From contig SKSP01000291.1 in assembly GCA_007122945.1 (NCBI GenBank), forward strand, positions 1-6,369: a DNA stretch of 6,369 nucleotides, read 5' to 3'. A program made the position numbers and the translations under genes. The DNA comes from Ilumatobacteraceae bacterium. Lineage in GTDB: Bacteria; Actinomycetota; Acidimicrobiia; Acidimicrobiales; Ilumatobacteraceae. Positions within the stretch are counted from its first letter, which is position 1; each line of letters begins with the position of its first letter. The notes beneath the pieces were generated by a model, which saw only the letters and a program-made list of their open reading frames with translations, made no database searches and was not told the origin of the DNA. Shown piece after piece: positions 5,144 through 6,369 of the stretch.

Positions 5144-5382
5144 TTTCCCCCGGTTCAGGCGCTCTTCCTCCGGCGGTTCCCCCACCGTTCCCCCGTGTCG
5201 TTGGCGGCCGGGGGAACGGGCTTGGCGAGCCGCTCGGTGGCGGTGGCGGCGTCGGTTTGAATGCCGGGCAAAAGGTGTTGGTAGGTCAATCACCGCGTAG
5301 TAGCGGTCGCCGCGCTGTCGGACGTAGCCCTTCATGATGCTCCTCCTTCGATGCGGGTCCGATGGTCGGCACCCGGGGGAAC
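5144..5382. repeat. GTTCCCCC / GGGGGAAC repeat cluster across the integrase remnant
   Basis: The 8-mer GTTCCCCC occurs at 5176-5183 and 5187-5194. The inverse GGGGGAAC is at 5210-5217 and 5375-5382, and a near copy TTTCCCCC at 5144-5151. Four copies cluster around the 3' end of the integrase remnant, the counterpart of the CGTCTACCG cluster in the left element. They may be arm sites for this element's own, now lost, integrase; C runs in GC-rich coding DNA are a simpler explanation for some of them. Confidence 0.4.
5155..5335 (-). pseudogene. Tyrosine integrase remnant with internal frame-shifting deletion
   Basis: An excellent ribosome site (AAGGAGG, complement of 5342-5348, 6 nt spacing) precedes the ATG at 5335 and 17 codons typical of an element integrase N-terminus (MKGYVRQRGDRYYAVID). 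At about 5286 the sequence jumps, one frame off, to the C-terminal end: TYQHLLPGIQTDAATATERL, then about 20 more codons to a TGA (5155-5157). TYQHLLPG matches residues 350-357 of the intact integrase, including the catalytic tyrosine, and the DNA is also alike there (GGTGTTGGTAGGT on the plus strand at 1792 and 5274). About 330 codons, including the core-binding domain and all other catalytic residues, are missing. Reading straight through the junction gives an unrelated tail. The gene cannot make a recombinase; a sequencing or assembly error alone would not explain so large a loss. Confidence 0.8.
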
Positions 5383-5385
5383 AAT

Positions 5386-5394
5386 CGGTAGACG
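5386..5394 (+). repeat. Lone CGGTAGACG copy upstream of the integrase remnant
   Basis: This exact 9-mer is the candidate arm motif that occurs four times at 1641-1725 in the left element. It lies 51 bp upstream of the remnant's start codon and 4 bp after a GGGGGAAC copy. It may be a cross-element integrase or excisionase site, or chance. Confidence 0.35.
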
Positions 5395-5423
5395 ATCCCA
5401 GCAACCGGTGCTCGTTCGCACGC

Positions 5424-5433
5424 TCACATGTGA
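5424..5433. promoter_or_regulatory. Perfect 10-bp palindrome TCACATGTGA
   Basis: The palindrome lies in the 249-bp non-coding gap between the integrase remnant and the nucleotidyltransferase-fold gene (divergent arrangement). The size and symmetry would suit a dimeric regulator, but nothing else identifies it. Apart from the short sites listed here I see nothing in this gap. Confidence 0.25.
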
Positions 5434-5564
5434 AGGTCCATGTAGGCGGGCGGCCGACCCAGAGTGGAAGTCGGGAGATCGACCGCCGCGGCCGGGGCGA
5501 CGGAAGGGCGCGGGACGGCCCCTCCCGGCTGGCTGATGGCACACGAAGACCCGATTCGAGGAAC

Positions 5565-5582
5565 CACAATGATAGTGTTGTG
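5565..5582 (+). promoter_or_regulatory. Promoter/operator candidate of the nucleotidyltransferase-Xre module
   Basis: Arms CACAA (5565-5569) and TTGTG (5578-5582) flank 8 bp containing GATAGT (5571-5576), a plausible -10 element. A start site near 5582-5585 would make the GTG at 5585 leaderless, in keeping with the lack of a ribosome site. The inverted repeat covering the -10 element fits repression by the Xre protein of the same operon. No good -35 element is seen. Confidence 0.4.
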
Positions 5583-5584
5583 CT

Positions 5585-6019
5585 GTGCTTCCTGGGTTCA
5601 ATCCTGACAGCGGTCGGTTGCCGCCGGGTGAGCACGTCGCGTCGTGGGACGAGGTGGTCGAGCGGTTCGGGTGGACCGAACGCCGCCGACGCATGCTCGA
5701 CGAAGCGATCGAGTTGCTCGCCGAAGCCGGCTGCCGCCAGATTCGGTTGAACGGCAGCTTCGTCACTGCCAAGGATGAACCCGGCGACTTCGACGCCTGC
5801 TGGGACACCGACGACGTCGATCTCGAGGCGCTCGACCCGGTGCTGTTGGATCTGTCCGATCACCGGGCTGCGCAGAAGGCGCGCTTCGGTGGAGAGCTGT
5901 TCCCGAACGTGATCGAATCTCAGTCGGGTCTGTCGTTCGCCGACTTCTTCCAGAACGAACGCGACACCAGCCGCAAGGGCATCGTCGTCATCCGCCTCTC
6001 GAAAGGAGACGCATCGTGA
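5585..6019 (+). CDS. DUF6932-like nucleotidyltransferase-fold protein, toxin-like partner
   Basis: A 144-residue protein. GTG at 5585 is chosen because the family-type opening LPGFNPDSGRLPPGEHVASW begins there; no ribosome site precedes it. Residues 26-50 form a helical lead-in (ERFGWTERRRRMLDEAIELL, then AEAGC). The core resembles a nucleotidyltransferase: LNGSFVTAK (55-63) supplies the GS motif, and GDFDACWD (67-74) the D-x-D pair (D68, D70). Later segments LDPVLLDLSDHRAAQKARFG (83-102), GELFPNV and FADFFQNERD are characteristic of the DUF6932-type proteins I recall beside Xre-like genes. It overlaps the downstream helix-turn-helix gene by four bases (GTGA), implying co-translation. By analogy with AbiEii/MenT-type nucleotidyltransferase toxins it may modify tRNA or another target, but activity is not established for this family as far as I know. 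Confidence 0.85.
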   Translation: MLPGFNPDSGRLPPGEHVASWDEVVERFGWTERRRRMLDEAIELLAEAGCRQIRLNGSFVTAKDEPGDFDACWDTDDVDLEALDPVLLDLSDHRAAQKARFGGELFPNVIESQSGLSFADFFQNERDTSRKGIVVIRLSKGDAS

Positions 6020-6369
6020 TCACCAACGAAGTGCAGTACCGGGCCACCAGAGCACATCTCGAACGCTTCGAGGAGGCTGCCGCGAACATCGAGGCCCGCC
6101 CCGGTAAGCGCACCAAGCTCGAACGCCTCGAGCTCGACGCCGTACGCGCCCAGGCCGACGACCTGCGCGCGGAGCTGGCCGACTTCGACGAGCTGCGCGC
6201 CGGCACGCTGTCGACGTTCGATGCCGCCTCACTCGAAGAGTTGTCGACGGTGCTCGTCAAGGCGCGGATCGCTCGCGGCTGGACCCAACGTCAGCTCGCC
6301 GAGGCGCTCGGGATGGCCGAACAGCAGATCCAACGCTACGAAGCAAACGACTACCGCTCGACCAGCCTC
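6016..6369 (+). CDS. Xre-type helix-turn-helix protein, antitoxin-like, 3' end outside window
   Basis: The frame is open from GTG 6016 to the right edge (118 codons, no stop). The start has a good ribosome site, AAAGGAG at 6002-6008 with 7 nt spacing, and overlaps the stop of the preceding gene. Residues 1-65 form a charged helical, probably coiled-coil region (VQYRATRAHLERFEEAAANI; then KLERLELDAVRAQADDLRAE). Residues about 76-118 form an Xre/Cro helix-turn-helix with ARIARGWTQRQLAEALGMAE (83-102) and QQIQRYEANDY (103-113). The ending suggests only part of the domain or a short tail is missing. This build, N-terminal helical arm plus C-terminal Xre domain, is seen in HigA-like antitoxins and in partners of DUF6932-like genes. 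It probably binds its own promoter and may neutralise the upstream protein. Confidence 0.85.
   Translation, partial: MITNEVQYRATRAHLERFEEAAANIEARPGKRTKLERLELDAVRAQADDLRAELADFDELRAGTLSTFDAASLEELSTVLVKARIARGWTQRQLAEALGMAEQQIQRYEANDYRSTSL

Larger units (their letters stand above)
5046..6369. mobile_element. Second, partial tRNA-fMet element with a ruined integrase
   Basis: Starting at att copy 2, the order att, hairpin, minus-strand integrase, plus-strand cargo repeats that of the left element, which is why I call a second element. Its integrase is a deletion remnant, and its cargo is the nucleotidyltransferase-fold / Xre pair. The right end is not in the window. It cannot move by its own integrase, though that of its neighbour might act on the shared att repeats. 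Confidence 0.6.

Noticed and set aside
5069..5863. Long minus-strand frame of 264 codons across the integrase remnant and the nucleotidyltransferase-fold gene
   Set aside because: Only 17 codons resemble a real protein (the integrase N-terminus); the rest is antisense of the plus-strand gene and an out-of-frame tail.
1..6369. CRISPR array, transposase or insertion-sequence ends
   Set aside because: No regularly spaced repeats with unique spacers, no DDE transposase motifs and no terminal inverted repeats were seen; mobility here is explained by the tyrosine integrase and tRNA repeats.

Overview
The window looks like a piece of a high-GC actinobacterial chromosome. GC-rich coding, frequent GTG starts and a tRNA-fMet 3' half with the CCCGAAGG arm support this; Acidimicrobiia is my guess from protein style, not proven. 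The organising feature is a 43-bp perfect direct repeat at 1537-1579 and 5046-5088. It is the 3' half of an initiator tRNA gene, from the CAT anticodon loop through the T arm to the acceptor strand. Neither copy has the 5' half of the tRNA, so both are attachment-site (att) copies left by integrative elements. The intact tRNA gene must lie outside the window, probably to the left.

Left block (1-1536): probably cargo of an upstream element. It holds a helical protein of unknown function cut by the left edge, converging on a minus-strand protein that joins a winged helix-turn-helix to a minimal nucleotidyltransferase. A palindromic operator-like site lies just upstream of that gene. Two short direct-repeat families then lead up to the first att copy.

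Middle block (1537-5088): a complete, very small integrative element of about 3.5 kb. It reads att copy, strong hairpin, short repeats that look like integrase arm sites, a full-length tyrosine integrase on the minus strand, then a divergent plus-strand set of three tightly spaced genes and the second att copy. The first cargo gene is the C-terminal, helical-repeat part of a SWIM zinc-finger-type protein, without the zinc finger. It overlaps the second gene (127 aa) by four bases, and an 81-aa gene follows after 17 bases. I do not know a function for the last two; this set is the best candidate here for an undescribed system.

Right block (5046-6369): the start of a second element with the same layout: att copy, hairpin, integrase, cargo. 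Its integrase has been reduced by an internal, frame-shifting deletion to the first 17 codons plus the last 43. Its cargo is a two-gene module, a DUF6932-like nucleotidyltransferase-fold protein overlapping an Xre-type helix-turn-helix protein that runs off the right edge. It resembles a toxin-antitoxin pair.

Taken together the window shows an array of small elements stacked in one initiator-tRNA site, each carrying a compact cargo. One still has an intact integrase and one is stranded.
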